Source: Heterodera schachtii (Eukaryota > Nematoda > Chromadorea > Rhabditida > Heteroderidae). From it: a stretch of DNA of 64,000 nucleotides. The notes under the pieces are model-generated. The model had not been told where the DNA came from, did not search any database, and was given only the letters and a program-made list of their open reading frames with translations. The stretch spans positions 1 through 64,000 of the forward strand of contig SIJG01000120.1 of assembly GCA_023374025.1 (NCBI GenBank). Reading direction: 5' to 3'. A program made the translations under genes and the position numbers. Position 1 is the first letter of the stretch. Every line of letters begins with the position of its first letter. Shown here piece by piece: positions 45,218-56,775 of the stretch.

Positions 45218-45225
45218 TATAAAAA
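45218..45225 (+). promoter_or_regulatory. TATA box of B2
   Basis: TATAAAAATGCC lies about 79 nt upstream of the B2 start codon; B1 has the same word at 28842-28853 on its strand. Downstream of it both share a pyrimidine-rich CTCCTCCGYCTCATTC stretch. Confidence 0.6.
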
Positions 45226-45296
45226 TGCCTTTTTTCTTCTCCTCCGCCTCATTCCATTCATTCATTCGTCCATTTCCGGTCATTGTGTTTATGCAA

Positions 45297-47616
45297 ATGT
45301 CTTCAGCAATTCTGTACGTTTATTTATTGTCTCTTTTTTTCTGACTTTCGGCATTTCTTTTGCTCTGTTTTTGACCATCAGCAGAATTCGGAGATGAAAA
45401 TTTTGGAAACTAATTTTGAAGGCTTAGCTTAATCGGATTCAAAAAAATCAAAAAGAATTAAAATTTCACATTTGAATTCCATCATTTTGATACTTTTCCT
45501 AATTCATTTTCAGTTGGTCGGCCGTGTTTCTTCTATTGGTTGGTTGTGCCACCATTCTTTTTTGGTTCTTTTTGGACAATGTCAAAAAACGACGACGCCC
45601 TCACAAAGAAATGTAAAAATTCAACAAAAATTTGGAAATTCATAAATTCTTAGTTTTTCTTTTAGTTTTATCTGCGCCGATTGTTGGATTTTGGTGTTCG
45701 ATTTTCTTGCGCCTTCTCAGCTTGGCCTCGAAATTGCACTGATCAACCGCCGCTTTGACCGCATTGTCGACGAACACTTCAAGACACGCAAATGGAAATT
45801 AGGCAAAATGCGAATTTGCCACAAAATTGGAGAGAATGGCACCAAGCAAATGCAAATTGTCAAATCCGATGGAAATCCATTGCCAATCCCTCGAAATCCG
45901 TTGCCCAACAAACTCATCGGATTCCGAGGCATTTCAATCGAGTAAAATTGATTAATTTGTAATCTTTCATCGTTTTCTGCTTTTCAGTTACATCGACCAA
46001 AATGTCATCACTTTTCTCCGCCGTTTTCACCGTTTTTTCGCCGTTTGTGCCATCTATTTGGACATTCGCACTGAAAAGGTTCCCATTTTGGACTGTGTTT
46101 TGCTCAACATTTGGCCAATGCTGCACGACTCCATTCGTGTTATGATTTTGAATACCATCGCTTTTCGCCGATTGCGTCAATTGGCCCCGTCACTTCTCAA
46201 CGATTGTCCATCACTTCGCTTTGTCTCTTTTTATGACGTCATTTTTCCCACTTTTCCACCTGATGAAAGTGCCAACGCATTGGATGGCCAAGTGGTGACC
46301 AAATGGTTGTTCACGCCTCATCCCGACAATGTGCCGAAGTTGCTTCAATGCTCTTTGAATTCACCGGTGGATCAATGGTCGTCAACGATGGAACAGATTA
46401 AAGCGGTGATTATCCCTATTTAATTGGTTTTTCTATGATTTTTTGTCCCATTTTTAGGCATTTTCCAATGCTTCTTCTCCGGTTACTTTTCGCATTCACT
46501 TTCTGCTGTCTTCTCCACTTGACTCCGTTGTGCCATTTGATCTGATCAACGAAGTGACTGGAGAGAAATTGGAACTTCAACAAGCAGCAAATGACTTTTG
46601 GCTCACCCGTTGTCCAATTGGATGGGATCAGATGAAATGGCAAAATGTGAGGGATGAAATTATTGCTCAAACGAATCCAATTGACATTCTGATCAAAGAT
46701 GGCGGATACGACGACGGGTGAACATTTAAAATGCTTAATGATTTCTTTTTATTTTGTTTTATGAGTCCAATTGCTTAGACTTTGTGCTTTCAAATGGTAC
46801 CAAATTTACGATTAATGGACAGAATGGTAATAGTACCGATGGTATCACACCTTTTTTGAAATTTTTTTAAAAAATTTCAAAAGTCATAAAAATATTTATT
46901 ATAAGGTTTTCGGGGTCGCTGAGCACGAATATGGCATCCATTTCACCCAATTCCGAACCCCTGATCCGAATTCGAACAAAAATCGAAAACTCAAATTTTT
47001 CAAAATTCACATTTATCCAACAAAATCGCTCCAAACGCACGAAAAAAGAAAAAAAAAACAAAAAAAAATTCAATGTTCGCATGGGTAAAATTCAGAGACA
47101 TGCAGCCACAAATTGTAAAAAACATTTTCACGATGCCAATTTCGCGTGCAATTTTTGCGCCGTAAAGTTCCGAAGTTCTTCTAGCACAGCAGCCATATAA
47201 TAATTTTAAAAAAAGAACTGAAAACGTTAAAACAAAGGCTGTTTCTGCTTTTTATGAATCTCCTTGCGTTTGGAGCGATTTTGTTGGATAAATGTGAATT
47301 TTGAAAAATTTGAGTTTTCGATTTTTGTTCGAATTCGGATCAGGGGTTCGGAATTGGGTGAAATGGATGCCATATTCGTGCTCAGCGACCCCGAAAACCT
47401 TATAATAAATATTTTTATGACTTTTGAAATTTTTAAAAAAAATTTCGAAAAAGGTGTGATACCATCGGTACTATTACCGACAGAATTGTGATAATTAAGG
47501 ATGTTTTAATTTGGTTGGACTCATAAAAATTGAATTAATTTAAAATGCAATAGAATCATTTTTTCAGTCTTCTCGACGAAGCTTCTCCAGGACCTAGTGA
47601 TCAGCAGAAGGAATGA
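45297..47616 (+). CDS. B-type membrane-anchored F-box-like protein B2, intact (372 aa)
   Basis: Exons 45297-45313, 45514-45612, 45666-45941, 45988-46405, 46458-46717 and 47568-47616 total 1119 nt in frame. Order: MSSAIL, a single membrane helix (WSAVFLLLVGCATILFWFFL), a basic KKRRRPHK stretch, then the F-box-like segment (CADCWILVFDFLAPS, QLGLEIALINRRFDRIVD), a beta-rich part (MQIVKSDGNPLPIPRNPLP), the core (LNIWPMLHDSIRVMILNTIA, LRQLAPSLLNDCPSLRF, FPPDESANALDG), then FDLINEVTGEKLELQQAAND, TRCPIGWDQMKW and the tail LLDEASPGPSDQQKE. ATG 45297 is preferred over 45291 because B1 and B4 start at the matching codon. The basic residues after the helix predict a cytosolic C-terminal F-box part if positive-inside holds. 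Intron 5 (850 nt) is enlarged by two nested elements. Confidence 0.85.
46826..47478. mobile_element. 653-bp foldback element in B2 intron 5, TSD GACAGAAT
   Basis: GGTAATAGTACCGATGGTAT at the left is perfectly inverted at the right. Arms of about 215 bp are almost identical. Exact GACAGAAT octamers flank it (46818-46825, 47479-47486). The unique middle has a short basic/cysteine frame (RHAATNCKKHFHDANFACNF) too small to judge. It sits inside an older element whose ends (TTATGAGTCCAATTG near 46760 and GGTTGGACTCATAAAA near 47513) resemble the unit at 30033-30434. Confidence 0.9.
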
Positions 47617-48931
47617 ATCAATTAATTGATGCGATTATGATGAGCGAAATGATGTTGGCACTTTTGCCATTTAAATATTGTATTGGCTAATTGTTTGTCT
47701 GTTTGTATTTGACATTTGATTGCTCCGCAAATGCGTCCATTTCCGTTGTATTTTATGTGTATGTAATTAATTAATTAATTGTGAGTAATTGTTGATAAAT
47801 CGGTAAAAAGCTGAGGGTATTCGTTAATTTTCGAGTTTGCCAAGAATATTTCAACGATTTGTACCGCCGGGGATAGGACAGGGACCGGACCAAAAAATGA
47901 CGCGTTAGAGAATGTAGCGAAAAAGTTGCCGGTGATACGCAAATTGCGGTCGCCTTCCACCCATGTCTTGGAATTTACGTGTTTAATTTTTCGTTTTTTT
48001 TAATGGGAGAGCCTTTAAATTTTTTGGATTTAAAAAATTGCTGTTGCTCAAAATCACAGCACCAGCTACCGATTTTTGTGCAAGTGCTGCTGCTACTGCT
48101 GGCAGGCCCCAGCTCGTCCTAATTTTTGTGTTTTTAAAGTCATAAATTTGACACGAAATTTCATAACCCGAACGAACTTTGCCCTCTCCCAAATTTGCGG
48201 AATCTGCGCCTTCTAATTACAAGAATTTTCAAACCCAAAAAGCGCCATAGGGTTTTCGATTTTAATTCCAAAATTCGGTTAAAATTGAAACAATCCCAGC
48301 CCCCGAAAGAAATTTCCGGAATCCATCATAAGAATTAAATTTATTTAGTACCCAAAAAGCTCGCAAATTTTCGGAACTGGAATATGTAGGCAGCTAGCTA
48401 CATCTTATTTTGCCATGTCTTTTATTTTTCTAGAATTTCATTGGCGCCCTCGGCTTAGAATTTTCAATTTTAATACAAATTCGAGGAAAAAATTTTATAC
48501 AATTTTTATTACTGTGTCATTATTATTGTACGACTGTCTCTGCTGCTGTTGCTGGTGGTTGTGGTGTCTTTGTTGTTGTTGCTGCTGCTGATGGCCGGCC
48601 GTGGAAGAGGCCATCCAATTTTATATTTGATTTTTTTTTAATTTTTGCTCAAAACACTCCACAAATTTTCGTCTTTGATTGGCACCGCATCAAAAAATTC
48701 TCTTGGCAAAACCTTAAACATTGGACAAATTATCACTGATACTAATTTTCCTTAATTACTAAATCGGATTTCGTTAGTCAATTTTCATTTAAGGCTCATA
48801 CATTTTTTAAGATCCGCAAAAAATAGCTTAATTTTGATGGCAAAATTCTCAATAAAGGTTTTGAAATTCTTCATTTTTTGTTGTTGTATTTTTGGCTTTG
48901 TATAAAAACAAATAAAAATTATATTTAAAAT
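47617..48931. other. Intergenic, CTG/TTG microsatellite
   Basis: No gene supported. A CTGCTGTTGCTG / GTTGTTGTTGCTGCTGCTG tract lies at 48540-48595. Confidence 0.5.
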
Positions 48932-49006
48932 GTCATGGCGCGGAATCGAACCTCCATTCCCTTTCCCATTGGATGTTTTTACAAAACCACTGAGCCAAAT
49001 ACGCAA
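48932..49006 (-). tRNA. tRNA-like SINE head or pseudogene
   Basis: The minus strand has an A-box (TTTGGCTCAGTGG) and a perfect B-box (GGTTCGATTCC) 40 nt apart. The acceptor stem does not close and the anticodon arm is A-rich, so it is not a working tRNA. Confidence 0.4.
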
Positions 49007-49737
49007 TTTCTTGGTACAATAAATACAAAAGTCTGCAAAGGTTTTCACAAAAAAAAACGGGATAGACAGACAAAAGAAAAATGGGCAAAAAACGGAAATT
49101 TGTAAATTCTCGCCCCAAAAACCTTTATAAATGCCTCCAGCAGAGATTATTTAATTTTTAAATTTTGGGAGCAAATTTAATGGACTGACTGACACTGACT
49201 CATTCATTCATTTCAATCATCAACAAAAATCGATTAGCAAAAGCAAGAAAGTACACACATAAAAGATAAAACTGCTGATGAATAACGAAAAACCCATCGG
49301 TTGTTTCTTTGAATTTATTGGAAAATGATAGACAAAATAATAAATAATTTTCCTCATTCTCATTAATAAATAATAACAAATTGCCCGACAACCTAATTAA
49401 TGCTAATGAAATGATAATGCGATAATAAAAGTGATTAATGTGCGGATGCATTTGCCTGGAGAAAATGGCGTGGTGGGAAGTGTTTGAAAAATTTATTAAA
49501 TTAAGGTGGTTAGAATAAAAATTTTGCGACTTTCTCATGAGTCCAAAAATTTACCGGTTCGGAACGGAGACGGTGCCAAAAACCGTGGATTTTTAAAATC
49601 AATTTAAAACCGAAAAAAACAGTCACATAAAAAGTGAAAGAAAAACAAATTTCGAATAAATATGTAGCAGCAGTTCTGTGCTTAAAAAAAATTCAATTAT
49701 TAACCCAAAAAGCCTTAAAGTTTTTGGCATCCCCACA

Positions 49738-49950
49738 AAGTGTCCAAGCCACGAAATGTCCAAAAGAGTAAAAACCCACGAAATGTCCAAAAATTTTCAA
49801 AATTTATAAAAACAAAATGAGTCTAATTTGGTTTTTTAGGGTTTTCGGGGTCGCTGAATATGAATATAACCTTTATATTACCCCTTGCCTAACCTTAGGC
49901 CCATCAAAAAACTCAAATTCGAGACTTGGACACTTCGTGGCTTGGACAAT
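49738..49950. repeat. Inverted GTCCAAGCCACGAAATGTCC element
   Basis: The unit TGTCCAAGCCACGAAATGTCC-like block at 49738 faces GGACACTTCGTGGCTTGGAC at 49926. The GGGGTCGCTGAATATGAAT motif lies between them. Same family as the block at 38877-39100. Confidence 0.65.
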
Positions 49951-50159
49951 TTGTGGGTCAGCGAAGTTTTTACATGAGTTGAGCGGACCAGTATCGGAGA
50001 CGGTAATTACCCGGGTTTTCAAGTTCCGATATCATTTTTTTTACATTGTAAATAGCGGTGCGGTTCAATTTTAGGGTAATATTTCTGATATCGCCCAAAA
50101 AAATTGCTACACTTACAAGGACAACCGAACCTCGCCAAAAAATTTCACAATTTTTAAGC

Positions 50160-50900
50160 AATAAAAAATTAGCAGCAGCAGCAGCAGCAAAAAAAAAACA
50201 CGGGGAGAGAGAGAAAGTTAACACACCGAAAGAAAGAGAGTGTTTGTTGTTGGTGTGGTCCTCCTCCCCACCTCTTCCGTGTCTCCGCTGTCCGTCACCA
50301 CCACCGCCGATGATTAGCGCAATGTGGCGAGGGCGGAGGTTTAGGTACACCCACCGAGCCGAGGCTCCCTCCCTCCCCCCCCCCCCCAAGGCGGAATGTA
50401 TGCGGGGGGAGGGGGGGACGTTTTTGCCCCCACCCCCAATCACCCCCGTGAATAAACATGCATATCACCACCACCATTATCATTCAGCAGCAGCAGCAGC
50501 GGCGGCAGCAAAAAAGCATCACCTAAGGGGGGGGGGCATAGGAGGCAGCCAACCAGCCAACAATGAACAGCACAAAGACAACCGAACCACCACCACCACT
50601 AGCATAGCGCGATCATCTTCCACGGTGGCAGCGAGCGCCAAAAATGCTTAAGCCTGTGTTAGGTTGCCGCGGGTGATTCGGGTCGGGTCGGCCGAAAAAT
50701 TATCGGGTCGGGATTCGGGACGAGAAAAATGTCGGGTTTCGGGATTCGGGCGGCAACCCTGGACTGTGCCTAGGTCTCGGGTGATAGGCGGGGGGGGGGG
50801 GAGAGGGGCGGGGGGCTTTAAAATTAAAATTTCTTACAATAACGGTAAAGAAGAAAATTAGAAAAAGTTTTTCAACCCCCCCCCCCCGCCCTCTCTCTTA
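50160..50900. repeat. Low-complexity region: AGC, CCACC, poly-C and poly-G
   Basis: AGCAGC tracts (50170-50190, 50484-50510), CCACCACCACC and C/G runs (50379-50388, 50790-50800, 50876-50887) fill the stretch. The 197-codon plus frame is Ala/His/Thr/Pro low-complexity and I do not accept it as a gene. Confidence 0.6.
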
Positions 50901-51879
50901 ATTATGGTTACCCTACCTAAGCCCCAAGGAGCAGGGTGATGCAGAACTTTACGGCACTGCCATTTTTGTGCCAACATTTTTTTAATTCTAAGCGTTTGGC
51001 AAGCTAAAATTTACTACATATGTATATAGACACATTTTCATGGTTTTCAAGACAGCTTTTTCAAATTGGCCAATCGCTTAGTAATTAATGCATGTGCCTT
51101 ACTTAGTTCTTATGGCCCCCATAAATTGGCGCAGATTGGGGGGAATCAAAGTTGACCGGCGCGCGCTCACAAATCAGCTACAGACCGACCCCCCGCGCCC
51201 CATATAAAAAACCTAATTAATTTCATTCTATTCACCTAATTATCATTTTTGTTGATTATTAACGCCACCATCACCACCATCGTCGCCAAAAATCCATTTG
51301 TTAATGATAAAATAATAAATAAAAAAATATCGGACGAGCAGCAGCAGCCAAAATTCAATGATTGTGCTGGTAATGATGATGATGATGAAGAGTTATGCAA
51401 TGAACGACAATGATATATGGGGGAGATGAGGTGGTGTAAAACTACAAAAACGACCTCTAGGGAATTTTTTAAAAATTTGTAATAAAAAAAACTGGAAATA
51501 TGGAAAGAGAAATGATGATGTTCCAACATTTGTTGAGCCAACGTGTAATTAAACAATGTGTTCTTGACCGCGATGGAAATGACGAGTTGGGTGACTGATT
51601 GACCTATGGACTCACAAAATTAAAAAAAAAAATAGTCCCGAAAATCGGCCCTCGAGACTCGGGAACGAATGGCGAAGAAATTCATGCCGAGTTTTCAAGA
51701 TTTTTCGATTGTGAAAGATAGGAAGGAAAAGAATTGATATTAGATTTTAAGCTTTCGAATCATACTATGGCTGTTAATTTTGCAGTTGGAAAAAAGTGAA
51801 ATTTGCAAAATTGAGAAAACATACATATGAAAAAATGACAATAAAATGTTTTTTTTTCACGAAAGTGTAATTTTTTTTG

Positions 51880-52420
51880 GCTCTAATGCACTTTACAAAA
51901 ATCCAGAAATATGTACTAAAATATGTAAATAAAATTTTTTAAATGGTGATTTTTTGGAAAAAAATTCTTTCTAAAGGGTGAAATAGGCACAAATTGCCAT
52001 AAAAATGACCTAAATAGGCTTAAAATTATTTTTTATTAATTTAAAAATTAATTTTTGGTATTCCATTTTTGAAAAAAAAAACTATTTTTTGGGACACATT
52101 TTCAAAAAAAAATTTTTGCTTTTCGCAAAAAATTTCTATAAATTCTTAAAATTTTTGAAAAAAATTGCGAAATTATGGTTATTTTTGGGGGTATTTCAAA
52201 TTCCCTAAAAATTCTCAAAAAATGCAAAATATGTACAAAAAAATGCGAAAAAGTCCAAAATATGTATAAAAATATGTACATATGTAATATGTAGAAAAAT
52301 CCGAAAATATGTAAAAATATGTAAATAAAAGTCCCAACTTTTGTTCGCAAACACAAAAAAGAAAGTGTTTTTCCTACTAATTAGAGCATGGAGAATCTAG
52401 GAAAAAAACATGTATTTACA
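51880..52420. repeat. AAAATATGTA-rich element, inverted relative to 54 kb copy
   Basis: AAAATATGTAAAAATATGTA repeats, a GTTCGCAAACACAAAAAAGA block and TAGAGCATGGAGAATCTAG close the unit. The same blocks recur inverted at 54085-54200. Confidence 0.6.
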
Positions 52421-53139
52421 TAAAAAAAATGATCCCTAGTGATTAGGGGTCATTATTTATTTATTGAAGAAGCTCTATGTTTTTACAGCAACAGAAAAAC
52501 CAACAGTTTGTTATTGGAAAACTAAACAAAAATTGGACTTTCTGCTATAAATCTGTACAAAAAATTAGACATTATGTAAAAAATTCTTTTAATTGGACTA
52601 CTTTAATTGATTATACTGAAAAAAAGGTCAAAGAAATATAACAATTTTAATTTTGAATCAAATTACCGTATACCCGAGTCAGAAAAATATGCTATGCTCC
52701 CACAGTGTTTGTACAGTAAAAAAATTACCGTAAGACAGATGGACAACCGTGCCAAAAATGATCAGTTGGAGACCGATTGAGGCGACAGTTGAGGCCATTG
52801 ATCAGATGGGATGGGACAGAAGGATTTGAGGAGGATTAGAAAATGAACAAGAGGATTAGCTAAATTATTTAAATGAAATAAGAATATAATTTGGATTATT
52901 GGGCCCAATTTACGAGCGTAATTAGCCATTTACGGTGTCCTAAAAAACATGTGAAGAGAAAATCTAGAAATGTGTTTTTGAAAATCCTTATGTTTTTTTT
53001 TCATTAAATTTTTTCCAAAAAGGCTCATTTTCGTTTTACTTAAGATTAGTTGGGACTGGGCCGTGAACCCCCAGTTTTTCTAGGTCCTCAGAGAATCAAA
53101 AGCCATGTCTTGGCTTTTTTGGTCCCGATTTTTCCGGAA

Positions 53140-53580
53140 AGTCTATTAGTTTTATGGGTCCGTGGTTCCGTGGTCTGCAAAATGATTGCTTGGAACTGAT
53201 TTCTGGTGGCCCATCAACGGCTATTTATGCGACCATTTTGTGGGCAGAGTTTTCGCCGCTAACGCCGACAATCCGTCCGCCGATTGGCGTACGTCCGTCT
53301 CTCCGTCCGTTAGCCGAAGGCCCGCCCCAATTGCCCAGCAGCAAAAATTGGCTTTTAGCATTTTGCCAAGTGGTGAATCATTCATTCATTTTGTCCATTT
53401 CTCCCCCATCCATATGTGCTGATAATTTGTGCCCATCGCTGCTTGTTAGCATCGGTTTTTCTATTTTTCCCCATTTTTTTGCTAATGATGATGATTCAGA
53501 ATTGTTTTCCCCCCATTTTCTGATTCATCATTGTGCTCCCTATTCGATTTTGTCCATCAAAGCAGTGAAAACGTAAAAAT
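53140..53580 (+). other. Coding-like GC-rich patch, identity unknown
   Basis: Two overlapping plus frames are open. The one reading DFWWPINGYLCDHFVGRVFA and NADNPSADWRTSVSPSVSRR has a more protein-like composition than the 140-codon frame but lacks an ATG-to-stop gene structure. It could be one exon of an unseen gene. Confidence 0.25.
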
Positions 53581-53673
53581 TAGCTGTGCTTTCCCAGCGA
53601 TGAACGGAAATGGCAGCAAAAAAGTGAAAAAGAAAAAGCGAATAAATTAATAAAACGATTTTATAAAAATAAT

Positions 53674-53696
53674 TTATATATATATATATATATATA
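53674..53696. repeat. (TA)n microsatellite
   Basis: About ten TA dinucleotides in a row in AT-rich DNA. Confidence 0.8.
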
Positions 53697-54036
53697 ATTT
53701 ATGATATACCGTATGAAATATTATTTTATGGTAAAGGTAATAAAAGTTGTGAATTTCTGCTCAGAAATGTACAGATTATATGATATTTTTTGGAAGAAAC
53801 AACGCACTGATTTGTGAGTGAAATTTTTTGTGTTTTGTGGCAGCTAAATACAGTGCATATAAACAAATATTAGGATTGTCAGCTATAATTTTAATCGTTT
53901 GGACATTAAAATTATTTTTGGATGAAAAAAACTCATTACAAAATGTTGTGTTCTTGGTTGAGAGAGAACACAAACACCAATATTTATTGAACACAAATAA
54001 ATAAGTCAGAAGCGAATAAATATATTGTAATAATCA

Positions 54037-54637
54037 GGGCTGCAAAAAATATGCAAAAGCATATTTTTTTCCTGGCTTCTCCATGCTCTAAATAGTAGGA
54101 AAAACACTTTCTTTTTGTGTTTGCGAATAAAAATCGGGACTTTTATTTGCATATTTTTGCATATTTTGGGCCTTTATGCATATTTTGGGTTTTTCTGCAT
54201 TTTATGCATATTTTGCCATTTTCTGGAAAATTTGTTAACAAAAATCCAATAAAAACGGAAAATACACCCCTAAGAATCGGCCCTAAAAATTCAGAAAAAT
54301 ACACCCCTAAGAATCGACCGAAAATTTTTAAAAAACACACCACTAAGAATTGCAAAGTTTTCTCAAAAATTCTTCCCCCAAATTTTTTTTTTTCATGACA
54401 AAATTTTGATTTAAAAATGTCAATATTTGCTAAGAGAATTTTATAAAAGAACTGTAGCTCATTGTCAAGTGTACTAATGAAAAAAAACTTTTTAAAATTA
54501 ATTTGCAACCCTAATTTCCAAGTTTTTTGTGCATATTTTGCGATTTTTGTGCATATTTAATGCATATTTCACGACTTTATTTGCATATTTATGCGTATAT
54601 TTTGGCCACTTTTTGTGCATATTTTTTGCAGCCCTGA
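54037..54637. mobile_element. Foldback element with CAGGGCTGCAAAAAAT ends
   Basis: CAGGGCTGCAAAAAATATGC at the left is inverted at the right as GCATATTTTTTGCAGCCCTG. The inside is full of TTTGCATATTTTG repeats. No clean octamer duplication. The GGGCTGC ends recall the element at 12921. Confidence 0.7.
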
Positions 54638-54851
54638 TGATTACATATCAATCACAATGAATTTTACACATGCACATCAAATACAATGGAAATGGACGAA
54701 TTTTGCAGCAAGCAAACAAAGGCCAAATAGGTAAATAAAAACAAACAAATTATACATAACATTATATTTAAATGGGATAGTGCCAACATCATTTCGTCAT
54801 ATAATCGCATTAATTAATAATTAATTCATTCATTTCTGCTGCTGTTGCTGA

Positions 54852-56125
54852 TCAGTGATCACTCGTCCCGGGAGAAGCGGCGTCGAGAAGACTGAAAAAC
54901 AATTGTTTGATTTGGACTCAAAAAGTCTAAATGAAAACAAAAAATGAAATTTTAAAATTGTTCACTCGTCGTCGAATCCGCCTTCTCTGATCAAAAAGTG
55001 AATTGGATTTGGTGGATTCAGCAATTCATGCAGCACACTGTGCCATTTCCTCTCATCCCATTCAATTGGACAACGGAAGAGCCCATATTCATCTGTGCCA
55101 TATTGTTGCAGTGCCAATTGTTCCCCAGTCGCTTCGTTGATCAGATGAAATAGCACAACGGAGTCAATTAAAGTGGACGAAAGCCTCAAGTAAATGCGAA
55201 AAGTCACTGGTGAAGAAGCATTGGAAAATGCCTAAAAAATGGTGGAACGGATAAAAATATATGGAAAAAGCCATTAAAAAGGGGGGGATAATCCACCGCT
55301 TTGAGCTGTTCCATCGTTGACGTCCATTGGTCCAGAAGTGAAGAATTAACACGGCAAGTGACCCACTTCGGCACACCGTTCGGAAGAGGCGTGAAGAGCC
55401 ATTTGGCCACCGCTTGGCCATCCGATGCCATGGCACTGTCATCGGGCGGAAAAGCGGGCACAATGTCGTCACTGAAAGCGACATAGCGAAGAGACAGACA
55501 ATTGCTGAGCATTGACGGGGCCAATTGACGCAAACGGCGAAAAAGGGTGGTATTCAAAATCAACAGATGCATGGAATCGCGGAACATTGGCAAAATGTTG
55601 AGAAAAATGTAGTCCCAAATGCGATCATTGGCCGTGGTATTGTCCAAGAATATTGAACAAACGGCGAAAATACGGCGTAAACGGCGGAGAAATGCGACGA
55701 CATTTTGATCCATGTAGCTGAAAATGTGAGAGTCATAAATTAAATCCAAATTAATCAAATTTTTACGCGATCGTAATGTATCTGAATCCGATGACTTTGT
55801 TCGGCAACGGATTTTGCGGAATTGGCAATGGATTTCCATCAGAATTGACAATTTGCATTTTCTTCGTGCCATTTTCTTCAATGTCCCATTGGATTAGCAA
55901 TTGTTTCTCCAATCTCCATTTGCGTGTCTTGAAATGTTCGTCCACTCGGAGGTCAAATCGACGGCTGATCAATGCAATTTCGAGGCCCAGCTGAGAAGGC
56001 GTAAGAAAATGGAACACTTCGAGCCAACAATCGGCGCAGATAAAGCTGAAAAAATGAAGAATTTTATGAAATTTTCAAATTTTTGTGTTTAATTTCACAT
56101 TTCTTTTTTGTGAAGGCGTCGTCTT
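54852..56125 (-). pseudogene. B-type gene B3, 5' truncated
   Basis: Minus exons: part of exon 2 (56099-56125, basic stretch only), exon 3 55767-56045, exon 4 55297-55717, exon 5 54966-55231, exon 6 54852-54891. All phases are intact. Motifs: LTPSQLGLEIALISRRFDLR, YMDQNVVAFLRRLRRIFAV, LRQLAPSMLSNC, FHLINEATGEQLALQQ, LLDAASPGTSDH. The membrane helix, first exon and promoter are missing: the coding DNA stops at 56125 where a 364-bp repeat unit begins. Because exons 3-6 are clean, the truncation is probably recent, or the gene may use another start. Confidence 0.8.
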
Positions 56126-56775
56126 GGCTTAGCAAAATTGAGTAGTAGGCTTAAGTTTTTTACAGAAAGTGCTCTGAAACGCACCAAATTTTATTTACAT
56201 GTTAAATAAGGCTCTCTGATGCTTTTTCTTTCAAAAAGAGAGCTGAATAAAATTTTTAAAAATTTTTATTGCTTTTTAAATATGCGAAAAAGTTTAGGCT
56301 TAACGTTTTAGTGAAAAAAATTGAGTAGTATGCTTAAGTTTTTGAGTATAGCTCTGCGCATTGTGACTCAAATCCAGAACCGATGACACCATTAGAAAGA
56401 GCTCCTTTTCTAGGTTTTAATAGACTAAGCTAGCTATTTTTGCCCACCCTTAGCGATTTTTGCCCAACCGATTTCGAAACTGCTTAGTTGGCTTAGGCAA
56501 AATTGAGTAGTAGGCTTAAGTTTTTTTCAGAAAGTGCTCTGAAACGCACCAAATTTTATTTACATGTTAAATAAGGCTCTCTGATGCTTTTTCTTTCAAA
56601 AAGAGAGCTGAATAAAATTTTTAAAAATTTTATTGCTTTTTAAATATGCGAAAAAGTTTAGGCTTAACGTTTTAGTGAAAAAAATTGAGTAGTATGCTTA
56701 AGTTTTTGAGTATAGCTCTGCGCATTGTGAACCAAATCCAGAACCGATGACACCATTAGAAAGAGCTCCTTTCTT
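56125..56775. repeat. Two direct copies of a 290-bp unit, period 364 bp
   Basis: TTGGCTTAGCAAAATTGAG begins copies at 56125 and 56489. Both run to CACCATTAGAAAGAGCTCC. Copies are nearly identical, so duplication is recent. Each contains two GAGTAGTAGGCTTAAG-like words. The block separates truncated B3 from A6. Confidence 0.85.

Noticed and set aside
50058..50651. 197-aa plus frame with poly-His, poly-Ala and poly-Thr
   Set aside because: It is built from AGC, CCA and C-run low-complexity DNA, with no splice context or domain.
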